This document shows, piece after piece, positions 1 to 6,701 of a DNA stretch of 7,713 nucleotides. The notes beneath the pieces were generated by a model. That model searched no databases. It was not told the DNA's origin and saw only the letters and a list, made by a program, of their open reading frames with translations. Position 1 is the stretch's first letter. Each line of letters begins with the position of its first letter. The translations under genes were made by a program, and so were the position numbers. Where the stretch lies: contig JAKANW010000120.1 in assembly GCA_021823555.1 (NCBI GenBank), positions 1 through 7,713 on the forward strand, given 5' to 3'. The stretch comes from Chloroflexota bacterium. Its GTDB lineage: Bacteria > Chloroflexota > Anaerolineae > Anaerolineales > Villigracilaceae.

Positions 1-677
1 GACAATGGCAGGCCGGCCAGATCAAGCAACTGGATAGACAGATCACCCGTTGAAGATACAGGTACGGTCCCCAGGAAGAACTCGAAGCCTGATTTTCCAT
101 AGGCAGGCGTTACGCCGCTGACCTGCGTCATTTCCACGCGCTTCCCGTTAAAGGTCCCCACCAACCGTACCACCATCCCGATCACGTCGCTGTTATTGGA
201 ATCCACTACCGTGCCCCCCACTCCCAGCCAATTGCAGGCTGCTTCGGGATGGATGATGGTGCTGTCAATGGCCGTGACAGTCGCTGAGAACGGCGCTTTG
301 GGCGTCGGCGTCAGCGAGGGCGTCCAGGTGGGGATTGGGGTGCTCGACGGCGTGATCAGCGAGAAAACCGTCGCCGTGGGCATCAACGTCAAGGTCGGGG
401 GCGGAGTCTCGGTGATGGTCGGCTCAATGGTTGGGCTGGCCGTCCAGGTGGGCGCCAGTACAATCTCCGTAATGGTTGGAGTCGGCAAGGCAAACGGATT
501 AGTCGGCGGCAGGGGATTCAATGAGGAAAAGGGGTTGATGAAAACCAGCAGGAAGTATGCCCCAATGAAAAAAGTGATCAGCAGGACCAATACCGAAAGC
601 ATGTCCCACAGATCCATGTGAAAGTCGCTGTCTTTTTTGCCAGCGTCATCCAAATCAGGGTAGTCGTAATTTTTCAT
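1..677 (-). CDS. Single-pass membrane protein with Pro/Thr-rich linker and beta-type extracellular domain (partial, C-terminus outside window)
   Basis: This frame stays open from an ATG at 677 to the window edge, giving 225 codons, so the C-terminus is missing. The start is supported by GGAG (688-685) 7 nt upstream. Visible parts: an acidic, charged N-terminus (about residues 1-22), one transmembrane helix (about 24-47, LSVLVLLITFFIGAYFLLVF), a long Pro/Thr-rich linker (about 51-130), then a globular region from about 138. That region opens with a CNWLGVGGTVVDS motif, which resembles the start of a carboxypeptidase-regulatory-like or other small beta-sandwich domain. The acidic residues before the helix and the low-complexity linker after it suggest the C-terminal domain lies outside the membrane, but topology is inferred. 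It begins 29 nt after the foldase gene and is probably co-transcribed with it. Function is unknown; a surface-displayed beta domain is the best description. The plus-strand frame at 196-621 is a by-product of the repetitive linker codons. Confidence 0.8.
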   Translation of the reverse strand, partial: MKNYDYPDLDDAGKKDSDFHMDLWDMLSVLVLLITFFIGAYFLLVFINPFSSLNPLPPTNPFALPTPTITEIVLAPTWTASPTIEPTITETPPPTLTLMPTATVFSLITPSSTPIPTWTPSLTPTPKAPFSATVTAIDSTIIHPEAACNWLGVGGTVVDSNNSDVIGMVVRLVGTFNGKRVEMTQVSGVTPAYGKSGFEFFLGTVPVSSTGDLSIQLLDLAGLPL

Positions 678-706
678 GAAGTCACTCCAAAGGAGTATCG
701 GCTTCC

Positions 707-1675
707 TTACGGCGCAATCGTAACCTGGGCTTGCGCGCGTTGTTGGGCCAGCCAGGCTTGCACAGCCTGTTCCTGAACGACCAGAAGCGCATCAGGAGAA
801 AGCGGATGCCGTGGATCCCGCTCAAGTGCTTTGATGATATGAAAACCTGCCGGAGTCGCGATCACATCGCTATACTTGCCAACCTCCAGGCTAAATGCCG
901 CTGCCTCGATCTTTGGGTCGAGCAGGTAACCTTTCGGCACCCAACCCAACTCGCCATGCGTCACTGGGTCGTATTGGGCAGCCAGCGTAGCAAAGTCCGC
1001 GCCGCCGTTCAACTGATCGAGCGCCTGGTTCGCATCGGTCTCATTATAGGTCAGAATTTGCTGCAGGTGCACTTGATCTGCCGTTGGAGGCACTTCCGCA
1101 ATGATTTTGTCACGCATCCAGGCCGCTTCCGCTGCCCGTTTCAATGCCAGGCGGAACGATTCGTCCGTGTAGCCGTGGTCGGATTCCCATGTAGCGAGCG
1201 CATCCGCCCCTCCAGACTGGGAGGCCAACGCGTCCACGCGCGACCCGAGGTCTGCTTCCGTTAAAGTAAAGCCTGCTTTTTCCGCGGCCTGCGCCAACAA
1301 CACCTGGGCGATCAGGTCCTCCAAAACTGTTTTACCGGCATCCTGGTCAGAGACTGTCTTGCCAAGCGCCTGCTGTGTGGACTTATAGCGGCTGAGTTCA
1401 GCCTGAAATTCTGCCAGCGTGATGTATTCTCCGTTGACGGTGGCAGCCAGCGGCGGCGGAGTGGGAGTCGGAGGGCGGGTGGGTATGGGGGTTTCAGTCG
1501 GCAGGATGGCCGTCGGCGTGCTTGGGGTCCAAAACAGGGAACCACAAGCCGAGAGGTTGAGAGCCAGGATCAGAATCAATAAGAGACCTTGGAAGTCTCT
1601 TTTGAATTGCCTGGATTGGAAAGTCTTGAGGAAGACTTCCGAGATCTTGTTCGTGCGATGGAGGTGGGAAAACAT
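707..1675 (-). CDS. Parvulin/SurA-like peptidyl-prolyl isomerase lipoprotein (extracytoplasmic foldase)
   Basis: The 322-residue protein has a signal sequence with a long basic N-region, a hydrophobic stretch (about 31-40) and a lipobox LSAC with the lipidated Cys at 44. A Pro/Thr linker follows (about 50-76). Next is a SurA/PrsA-type N-terminal chaperone region (about 78-195, beginning ATVNGEYITLAEF) and a parvulin (PPIC-type) domain (about 200-287, with LGWVPKGYLL and the conserved GFHII). The family folds secreted proteins at the outer face of the membrane by proline cis-trans isomerisation or chaperoning. One oddity is that the residue aligning with the first conserved His of the parvulin fold (the His of HIL) reads Gln206 (VHLQQIL), while the second His (279) is present, so isomerase activity may be weak. 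There is no Shine-Dalgarno before the ATG and no other start codon before codon 33; an extended -10 lies 7 nt upstream, so the mRNA may be leaderless. It sits just beyond the groEL terminator. The family call is firm; catalytic competence is uncertain. Confidence 0.88.
   Translation of the reverse strand: MFSHLHRTNKISEVFLKTFQSRQFKRDFQGLLLILILALNLSACGSLFWTPSTPTAILPTETPIPTRPPTPTPPPLAATVNGEYITLAEFQAELSRYKSTQQALGKTVSDQDAGKTVLEDLIAQVLLAQAAEKAGFTLTEADLGSRVDALASQSGGADALATWESDHGYTDESFRLALKRAAEAAWMRDKIIAEVPPTADQVHLQQILTYNETDANQALDQLNGGADFATLAAQYDPVTHGELGWVPKGYLLDPKIEAAAFSLEVGKYSDVIATPAGFHIIKALERDPRHPLSPDALLVVQEQAVQAWLAQQRAQAQVTIAP
1581..1640. repeat. Two small inverted repeats sharing a GGAAGTCT core, inside the signal-peptide coding region
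   Basis: Arms AAGAGAC (1581-1587) and GTCTCTT (1595-1601) form a perfect 7-bp stem with a 7-nt loop. A second hairpin pairs GGAAAGTCTT (1618-1627) with AAGACTTCC (1632-1640) around a 4-nt loop, with one bulged A. The core GGAAGTCT or its complement occurs three times, once with an extra A. It overlaps codons of about residues 12-32 of the foldase lipoprotein. It may be a degenerate dispersed repeat or a structure near the start of the mRNA; neither can be decided from this window alone. Confidence 0.5.
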
Positions 1676-1682
1676 CGTCCAG

Positions 1683-1691
1683 ATTATACCA
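1683..1691 (-). promoter_or_regulatory. Extended -10 promoter for the foldase lipoprotein gene
   Basis: On the minus strand TGGTATAAT is a perfect TATAAT preceded by the extended -10 TGN. It lies directly after the groEL terminator T-tract. No good -35 is visible at 16-18 nt. The predicted transcript start falls within a base of the ATG at 1675, where no ribosome-binding site is present. This suggests an independent leaderless transcript. Confidence 0.5.
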
Positions 1692-1694
1692 ATT

Positions 1695-1729
1695 AAAAAA
1701 CTCGGGGCAGGCTTGCGACCCGCCCCGAA
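1695..1729 (-). terminator. Rho-independent terminator of the groES-groEL operon
   Basis: On the minus strand TTCGGGGCGGG (1729-1719) pairs with CCTGCCCCGAG (1711-1701). The 11-bp GC-rich stem includes two G-U wobbles and has a 7-nt loop (TCGCAAG). It is followed immediately by six T (1700-1695). The stem base lies 14 nt past the groEL stop codon. This is a textbook intrinsic terminator. Confidence 0.9.
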
Positions 1730-1743
1730 CGTTACAGGGAATT

Positions 1744-3390
1744 CTAGTAATCCATACCACCCGGGGGCATGGGCATCGGTTTTTCCTTCTCAGGAATATC
1801 CGTGATGAGCACATCCGTGGTCAGGATCATGGCTGCGATGGAGGAGGCGTTCTCGAGGGCGCCGCGCACAACCTTGACGGGATCAATCACGCCCGCTTTG
1901 ATCATGTCGGTGTATTCGCTGGTGAGGACGTTGAAGCCGATGTTCTTGTTCTTCTCTTCGATGGCTTTGCGGCGAACGGAGTCAATGATGACAGAGCCGT
2001 CTTGGCCGGCATTGGAGGCCAGCTTGCGGATGGGGGCCTCGAGGGATTTCTTGACGATGCCGATGCCAACGCGGACCTCTTCGTCATCCTCGTGGCTCTT
2101 GGCCATCTTGTCGAGCTTGGAGGAGGCGTTGATGAGGGAGATCTCACCACCGGGCACGATGCCTTCCTCAACGGCCGCGCGGGCGGCGGAGAGGGCGTCT
2201 TCCACGCGATGTTTCTTTTCCTTCATCTCGGTCTCGGTCGCGGCGCCCACACGGACGATGGCGACGCCACCGGAGAGCTTGGCAAGGCGCTCCTGGAGTT
2301 TTTCCTTGTCGTAATCGCTGGTGCTCTTGTCAATCTCGGCGCGAATCTCCTTGATGCGCGCTTCGATATCACCCTTCTTGCCTTTGCCGCCGATGATGGT
2401 GGTGTTCTCCTTGTCGGAGACAACCTTTTCGGCGCGGCCCAGGTCTTGCAGGGTAGTGGTTTCGAGCTTGCGACCAGTCTCTTCAGAGATCACAGTGCCA
2501 CCGGTCAGGACGGCGATGTCCTGCAGCATGGCCTTGCGGCGATCACCAAAGCCAGGGGCCTTGATAGCCAGCACGTTCAACATGCCCCGCAGCTTGTTGA
2601 GCACGAGAGTGGCGAGGGCCTCACCGTCAATATCCTCGGCGATGATGACCAGTTCGCGCTTGCCGATCTGGACGAGCTTCTCAAGCAGGGGCACGATATC
2701 CTGGGCAGCGGAAATCTTCTTCTCATTGATGAGAACATACGCGTCAGAGATGACGGCTTCCATGTGCTCAGTGTCAGTGATGAAATAAGCCGAGAGATAA
2801 CCGCGGTCGAATTGCATGCCTTCTACAAATTCCTGCTCGAACGCCAGGGACTTGGATTCTTCAACGGTGATGACGCCGTCCTTGCCAACCTTGTCCATCA
2901 CGTCCGCGATCAGGTTGCCGATCTCTTCGTCCGCGGCGGAGTTGGTGGCGACAGAAGCGATCTCTTCCCTGGTGTCAATCTTGACAGCCATCTTGCGCAG
3001 TTCTTCGACGACTGAGTCGGTCGCCATCTCAATGCCGCGCTTGACGAGCATTGGGTTGTAACCGGCTTCGAGCGCCTTCAGGCCTTCGTTCACGATGGCG
3101 TGCGCCAGCACCGTGGAGGTGGTGGTGCCGTCGCCGGCGATATCGTTGGTCTTGGTGGCGGCTTCCTTGAGCAGTTGAGCGCCCATGTTCTCGAACGGAT
3201 CTTCGAGTTCGATTTCCTTGGCGACGGAAACGCCGTCATGGGTGATGGTCGGGGAACCGAACTTGCGATCCACGGCCACGTTGCGGCCTTTCGGGCCGAG
3301 GGTTGCGCCCACCGCATTGGCGACGACATTCATACCGTTCCTCAGCTTGCGGCGCGCTTCTTCAGAAAAGACGAGTTGCTTTGCAGCCAT
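1744..3390 (-). CDS. groEL: Chaperonin GroEL (Hsp60/Cpn60, group I large subunit)
   Basis: The 548-residue protein has full normal length and forms the double-ring ATP-driven cytosolic folding cage with GroES. Nucleotide-site motifs are intact: LGPKGRN (31-37), HDGVSVAKE (51-59), AGDGTTT (85-91, with Asp87) and the catalytic VEDAL Asp398. The numbering of both Asp residues matches E. coli GroEL, so there are no indels up to there. The C-terminal tail is short ([11 protein letters not shown]) and lacks the long GGM repeat of E. coli. The oddity is at 414-416, where the family normally has Gly-Gly-Gly but this protein has Gly-Gly-Glu (codons GGT GGT GAG); the GroEL signature thus deviates at a site next to the nucleotide pocket. 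The start is fixed by GGAGG (3403-3399) 8 nt upstream. It follows groES after 17 nt, is co-transcribed from the CIRCE-regulated promoter, and ends before a strong terminator. Confidence 0.98.
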   Translation of the reverse strand: MAAKQLVFSEEARRKLRNGMNVVANAVGATLGPKGRNVAVDRKFGSPTITHDGVSVAKEIELEDPFENMGAQLLKEAATKTNDIAGDGTTTSTVLAHAIVNEGLKALEAGYNPMLVKRGIEMATDSVVEELRKMAVKIDTREEIASVATNSAADEEIGNLIADVMDKVGKDGVITVEESKSLAFEQEFVEGMQFDRGYLSAYFITDTEHMEAVISDAYVLINEKKISAAQDIVPLLEKLVQIGKRELVIIAEDIDGEALATLVLNKLRGMLNVLAIKAPGFGDRRKAMLQDIAVLTGGTVISEETGRKLETTTLQDLGRAEKVVSDKENTTIIGGKGKKGDIEARIKEIRAEIDKSTSDYDKEKLQERLAKLSGGVAIVRVGAATETEMKEKKHRVEDALSAARAAVEEGIVPGGEISLINASSKLDKMAKSHEDDEEVRVGIGIVKKSLEAPIRKLASNAGQDGSVIIDSVRRKAIEEKNKNIGFNVLTSEYTDMIKAGVIDPVKVVRGALENASSIAAMILTTDVLITDIPEKEKPMPMPPGGMDY

Positions 3391-3407
3391 TGTTCATTCC
3401 TCCAGAT

Positions 3408-3704
3408 TTATACGATGATGCCGAGAATATCACTCTCGCGCAGGATAAGCATTTTCTTGCCGTCCATCTTGACTTCGGTGCCGGAATACTTGGCAAAAAG
3501 CACCTTGTCGCCGACCTTCACATCCATGGCGACGCGCTTGCCATCTTCGTCGCGGTCGCCGGGACCGATCGCCAGGATCTTGCCCTCCTGGGGCTTTTCC
3601 TTGGCTGTTTCAGGCAGAATGATGCCGCCAGCGGTCATCTCTTCCTGCTCGATAGGCTCAATCAGCACGCGGCTGCCGAGCGGTTTAAAAGACAGTTTTG
3701 CCAT
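3408..3704 (-). CDS. groES: Co-chaperonin GroES (Hsp10/Cpn10)
   Basis: The 98-residue protein has the usual length. GroES forms a heptameric lid that caps the GroEL cavity. Family hallmarks are visible: the N-terminal [17 protein letters not shown] strand region, the mobile loop around [13 protein letters not shown] (about 21-33) carrying the GroEL-binding hydrophobic IIL, then [26 protein letters not shown] and the C-terminal [12 protein letters not shown]. The ATG at 3704 is preceded by a perfect AGGAGG (3715-3710) at 5 nt. It is the first gene of the groES-groEL operon, with a roughly 72-nt leader from the predicted transcript start, and is controlled by the CIRCE operator. Confidence 0.98.
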   Translation of the reverse strand: MAKLSFKPLGSRVLIEPIEQEEMTAGGIILPETAKEKPQEGKILAIGPGDRDEDGKRVAMDVKVGDKVLFAKYSGTEVKMDGKKMLILRESDILGIIV

Positions 3705-3752
3705 GCGTTCCTCCTAAAAGTATGAAAATATTATTGTTGGGTAAGCATCAAA

Positions 3753-3779
3753 TTAGCACTCTAACACCCAGAGTGCTAA
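3753..3779 (-). promoter_or_regulatory. CIRCE operator (HrcA binding site)
   Basis: This is a perfect inverted repeat TTAGCACTC-N9-GAGTGCTAA with no mismatch to the bacterial CIRCE consensus. It begins 3 nt downstream of the -10 box and spans the predicted transcription start, so bound HrcA repressor would block initiation of groES-groEL. HrcA is known to be released on heat stress when GroEL is titrated. hrcA itself is not in this window. Confidence 0.97.
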
Positions 3780-3782
3780 CAA

Positions 3783-3812
3783 ATGATACCGTATATCACA
3801 AGCGCTAGTCAA
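3783..3812 (-). promoter_or_regulatory. Sigma70-type promoter of groES-groEL
   Basis: The minus strand reads TTGACT (3812-3807), an 18-nt spacer, then TATCAT (3788-3783). Each hexamer matches consensus at five of six positions. The expected start near 3776 lies inside the CIRCE operator, as in other HrcA-regulated chaperone operons. Confidence 0.85.
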
Positions 3813-3853
3813 GGGGGATTTAAAAATTCTTACGCAACTCTGATACTCCCTGC

Positions 3854-5302
3854 TTAGGGTCCCACCGTTGGTGTGGGTGTACCCAGCACCAGGGGCAGTG
3901 GTAGCGGTGTCCCCGTTGGATAAGCGGGTGTCGCGGTCAAGTCTGCTGAAAGCGACTCGCAAATGAAGAGACCATCATTCACAATCTTCAGAATGGTCGG
4001 ATCCCCGCCAAACTGGGATTTGATTTGGTTAAGTACCGAAGTCGCCTCAGCGCATTGATTACTTGTGCGACGGCTCAAAGCAGCCAGAACAGATCCATAC
4101 GTATAGTAGTACACCACCGTGTTCGGCGAAAGAGGCAAGCCCTGTACGGTCACTGGAGCATTATTGGTATCGCAAGCATCCAGGCCGCGCCCCTTACAGG
4201 AATCCTCCCCGGAACAGCCGCGCACAGCACACATTAGGGCCGGGATCGAACCTTCATAGTTGCGCGACTTAAAATAGATCACACCCAATTGACCATAGAA
4301 ATCAGCCTTATCGGGCTGAAAAGACAATGCCTTCTGCACATTACGAGCAGCGGCAAAGTAATCACCTGTTTGCGAATAGGTTTTTGCGATGGAAAGATAC
4401 GGCACCGGGTCTTTGACACCCAACTGGTCGTCAATGCGGGCTGCTTTAGCGAAATACTCCAGCGATTTGTCAAACAACTGTTTCTGGGTATCTTCATTTT
4501 GACTTCGGAAACCAAGCGTGCGATAGTTGGCGCCTGCCCGCAAGTAAAGGAATGTCAAGTTTGGGGCGATGGCAATGGCCTGGTCGTATTCCTGGATCGC
4601 AAGGTTATATTGTCCCCCCGATTCCAACACGTAGGCTTTGACGCGATGCACATCCATCAGCGATGGGTCGCGCTGCAAGGCTTGCGTGATGTATTGATCG
4701 GCCTGGGTCCACTTTTGCTGATCCACGAGAATCTCAGCATAAAAAGCCAGGGCGCGCACATTGTTATTATCCAGTTGAAGGGCGCGCACGGCCTCCTGCT
4801 CCGCCTGGTTCAGGTAATCTTGTTGCTGTTTTTCATCCACCAGGCTTGGGTTGGCATTCCAGTCCAGGGCAAAGGCCAGGATGGCATGAGTATTGGAATC
4901 ATCGAGCGCGAGAGAAACAGCCTGCTGGGCAGACTTGAGTGCATCGGCCAGCCGGGTTTTGATGTCGGCATCATTTACTAACAAGGTGGACGAATAAGTT
5001 TGAATGCGCGCCAGATCCGCCCATACCTGTGCGTTGGATGGATCGAGACGTACAGCCTCCTGATACGCTTTAATGGCCGCGTCCAGTTTACCGGCGGTGA
5101 ACTGCGCATCGCCTTCCAACTCATAGGAACCGGCTGTTCGGGTAGGGGTGGCAGTGGGCAGGAAGAGCGGCTTGACATCCCCTTGTTGCACCTGGCGGAT
5201 AAGCCATATACCTCCCAGAATCAGAATGAGCCAGAAGAACATCCGATAGATGTTGGATTCCGGGCGGCGGCGAAAGATCACTTTGCGGTCAGGAACGTTC
5301 AT
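3854..5302 (-). CDS. Membrane-anchored TPR protein with Cys-rich insertion (paralog of the upstream gene)
   Basis: The 482-residue protein has a basic N-terminus (RKVIFRRRP), one transmembrane helix (about 20-37) and a short Pro/Thr linker (FLPTATPTRTAG, about 47-58). An array of tetratricopeptide repeats follows to about 350. Clear units are at about 59-92, 182-215, 216-249 and 300-333, with typical A..Y..A..LDP patterns. The positive-inside rule places the TPR part outside the membrane. A Cys-rich segment (Cys358, 363, 369, 377) lies between the last TPRs and a C-terminal helical region; the paralog has no Cys there. Cys417 and Cys448 are 31 apart, exactly as in the paralog. The tail is Pro/Thr-rich. 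No Shine-Dalgarno precedes the ATG, but the upstream gene stops 12 nt earlier, so translation may be coupled. No clear terminator follows. TPRs mediate protein-protein contacts; the partner and exact role are unknown. Confidence 0.85.
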   Translation of the reverse strand: MNVPDRKVIFRRRPESNIYRMFFWLILILGGIWLIRQVQQGDVKPLFLPTATPTRTAGSYELEGDAQFTAGKLDAAIKAYQEAVRLDPSNAQVWADLARIQTYSSTLLVNDADIKTRLADALKSAQQAVSLALDDSNTHAILAFALDWNANPSLVDEKQQQDYLNQAEQEAVRALQLDNNNVRALAFYAEILVDQQKWTQADQYITQALQRDPSLMDVHRVKAYVLESGGQYNLAIQEYDQAIAIAPNLTFLYLRAGANYRTLGFRSQNEDTQKQLFDKSLEYFAKAARIDDQLGVKDPVPYLSIAKTYSQTGDYFAAARNVQKALSFQPDKADFYGQLGVIYFKSRNYEGSIPALMCAVRGCSGEDSCKGRGLDACDTNNAPVTVQGLPLSPNTVVYYYTYGSVLAALSRRTSNQCAEATSVLNQIKSQFGGDPTILKIVNDGLFICESLSADLTATPAYPTGTPLPLPLVLGTPTPTVGP

Positions 5303-5314
5303 TCGATAGACAGG

Positions 5315-6619
5315 TTAGGGAGTCGCTTGAGGCGTAGGTGTCTCAGCTTGAGGCGTAGGCGTCTCGGAGGGAACGGTTTCAGCGCCCGGTGTCGAAAGAA
5401 GCGGGGTGGGCGTCGCGTTCAAGTTGTTGCGGCAAGTATTTACTACGTCATTGGCATTCGCGACGGCAATCTCGTCGGATGGGACGCGGTCCACGATCAA
5501 CTGCGCGATCTGGAGCGCCTCGCCGCAGCGGTTGAGACGCGCCAGGGCAAGGCCATAGGTAAAGTAATATTCGGAAACACGGCTATCGGTGGAGGTGAGA
5601 GGCAAAGCCTTGATGGCATAACCGTCGCTGCTCGTGCCGCCATTGACCACCAGGCTTAATTGCTGGAGGGCATCCGGCCATTGCACGTTGCGATAATACA
5701 TCACGCCCAGGTTGCCGCGCAAATAAGGGTCAGTGGGACCGTTCTTGACGGCTGACTCTGCATACTGGACCGCCTTGGCATACTCACCGACCGTGGCATA
5801 CGTACGCGAAATGTAAAGCAGAGGATTGGGGTCAGCTGGGTTGAGGGCATCCGCCTGCTGGAATTCGGCAATGGCCTGGTCATAGACACCCAGCGCCTTA
5901 TAATTGCGCCCCAATGCCATGTGAAGGTCAGCGATCTTGCTGTTGATCTGAATCGCCTGGTTATATTGTTTAATGGCATCTTCGTAATTAGCCGTATTTT
6001 CGAGCACATAGCCGCGGGCGCGATGGGCTTCAATCGAATTGGGCGCCAGCGCCAGCGCCATGTTCGCCTGGTCAATGGCCTTTTGAATATTATCAAATGA
6101 GCCTGAGTCGATCAGGATCTCTGCATAATAGGCATGTGCGATGCCATTATTTGCATCCAGGTCAATGGCTTGTTTGACGGCCGCCTCCGCTTCCAGGTAG
6201 TTCCCCTGAAAGTCAAGCGCCCAGGCGCGCACAGCGTGAGCCATGGAGTTATTATTATTGAGCAGCAGGGCATTCTCAGCGCTCTTCTGTGCATCGGCAT
6301 ATTGACCGGCCCATACCTGCACCTGCGCCAACGCCACATAGGTGGCAGCATCATCGGGTTGGGCTGCAATTGCCTGCTGGTAGGCATCAATTGCCTGGAG
6401 CAATTTACCATTATCAAAATATTGCTGCGCCTCGGTGATGTAAGATTCAGGCGGACGTGTTGGCGTAGAGGTTGGCACACCAATCGGCTGCACGTTTGGC
6501 ACCACGTAGCGGTTGACGTATGCGCCTCCCAACACCAGCAGGCTCAATATCACGATATTAAACCAATTCGTCCGCTTGCGGCGGCGGTTCATGCTCCATT
6601 TGCTTCCACGAAGGTACAT
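5315..6619 (-). CDS. Membrane-anchored TPR protein (first of a tandem paralogous pair)
   Basis: The 434-residue protein has a basic N-terminus (NRRRKR), one transmembrane helix (about 20-37), a Pro/Thr linker (VPTSTPTRPPES, about 48-59) and TPR units across about 59-330 (for example 59-92, 127-160, 197-230, 231-264, 265-298). A C-terminal helical region has Cys365 and Cys396. The same order and the same 31-residue Cys spacing occur in the next gene, showing a tandem duplication. The tail is Pro/Thr-rich and ends in two copies of ETPTPQA. The basic flank predicts an extracytoplasmic TPR domain, so the Cys pair could form a disulfide. Start choice is uncertain. ATG 6619 has no Shine-Dalgarno but coincides with the predicted transcript start. 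ATG 6592 (MNRRRKR) has only a GGAG 1 nt away, too close to act. Function is unknown; a surface scaffold is an inference. Confidence 0.85.
   Translation of the reverse strand: MYLRGSKWSMNRRRKRTNWFNIVILSLLVLGGAYVNRYVVPNVQPIGVPTSTPTRPPESYITEAQQYFDNGKLLQAIDAYQQAIAAQPDDAATYVALAQVQVWAGQYADAQKSAENALLLNNNNSMAHAVRAWALDFQGNYLEAEAAVKQAIDLDANNGIAHAYYAEILIDSGSFDNIQKAIDQANMALALAPNSIEAHRARGYVLENTANYEDAIKQYNQAIQINSKIADLHMALGRNYKALGVYDQAIAEFQQADALNPADPNPLLYISRTYATVGEYAKAVQYAESAVKNGPTDPYLRGNLGVMYYRNVQWPDALQQLSLVVNGGTSSDGYAIKALPLTSTDSRVSEYYFTYGLALARLNRCGEALQIAQLIVDRVPSDEIAVANANDVVNTCRNNLNATPTPLLSTPGAETVPSETPTPQAETPTPQATP
5325..5366 (-). repeat. Two tandem copies of a 21-bp in-frame repeat
   Basis: The unit gcttgaggcgtaggtgtctc plus one base occurs at 5325-5345 and again at 5346-5366, with 19 of 21 bases identical. 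It encodes ETPTPQA twice at the C-terminus of the TPR protein (residues 419-432). The unit is a multiple of three, so copy number can vary without breaking the frame. Confidence 0.85.
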
Positions 6620-6625
6620 GCAATC

Positions 6626-6655
6626 ATATTACCATTCGCCATAAATGAGCGTCAA
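6626..6655 (-). promoter_or_regulatory. Promoter of the TPR gene pair
   Basis: The minus strand has TTGACG (6655-6650), an 18-nt spacer and TAATAT (6631-6626) preceded by TGG, an extended -10 arrangement. The -35 matches five of six positions and the -10 four of six. The predicted start falls on the A of the ATG at 6619, implying a leaderless transcript if that start is used. It is back to back with the trmD promoter. Confidence 0.55.
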
Positions 6656-6686
6656 GCCAGCTCTTGCATCTCTAACCTGCTTCTTA

Positions 6687-6695
6687 TGCTAGAAT
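6687..6695 (+). promoter_or_regulatory. Extended -10 promoter of trmD
   Basis: TGCTAGAAT contains the extended -10 TGN and a five-of-six match to TATAAT. Six bases then separate it from the trmD ATG at 6702, so transcription should begin at the start codon. No Shine-Dalgarno is present. The nearest -35-like TTGCAT (6664-6669) is 20 nt away, too far for an ordinary spacer. Confidence 0.5.
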
Positions 6696-6701
6696 CAAGC
6701 C

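Noticed and set aside
196..621. Plus-strand frame encoding a Gly/Val-rich 141-residue product
   Set aside because: It is the reverse complement of the Pro/Thr-rich linker of the minus-strand membrane protein. That protein has a ribosome-binding site, a membrane helix and an open frame to the window edge; this one has none of these.
1431..1530. GTGGGAGTCGG-like G-rich repeats on the plus strand as a regulatory or G-quadruplex element
   Set aside because: They are explained by the Thr/Pro codons of the lipoprotein linker on the other strand. The same low-complexity coding pattern recurs in the other envelope genes.
2002..3015. Long plus-strand frame (337 codons) opposite groEL
   Set aside because: It is an antisense shadow caused by the GC-biased third positions of groEL. 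The product has no recognisable family, and the minus strand is unmistakably GroEL.
3731..3748. Tiny upstream frame MLTQQ in the groES leader
   Set aside because: It has six codons including the stop and no Shine-Dalgarno. Such short frames are expected by chance, and groES has its own perfect AGGAGG.
3834..3856. CCCT-AAGC-AGGG hairpin at the end of the second TPR gene as a terminator
   Set aside because: The stem is only 4 bp and the nearest T-run is over 20 nt downstream. It is too weak to call, and read-through toward groES cannot be excluded.
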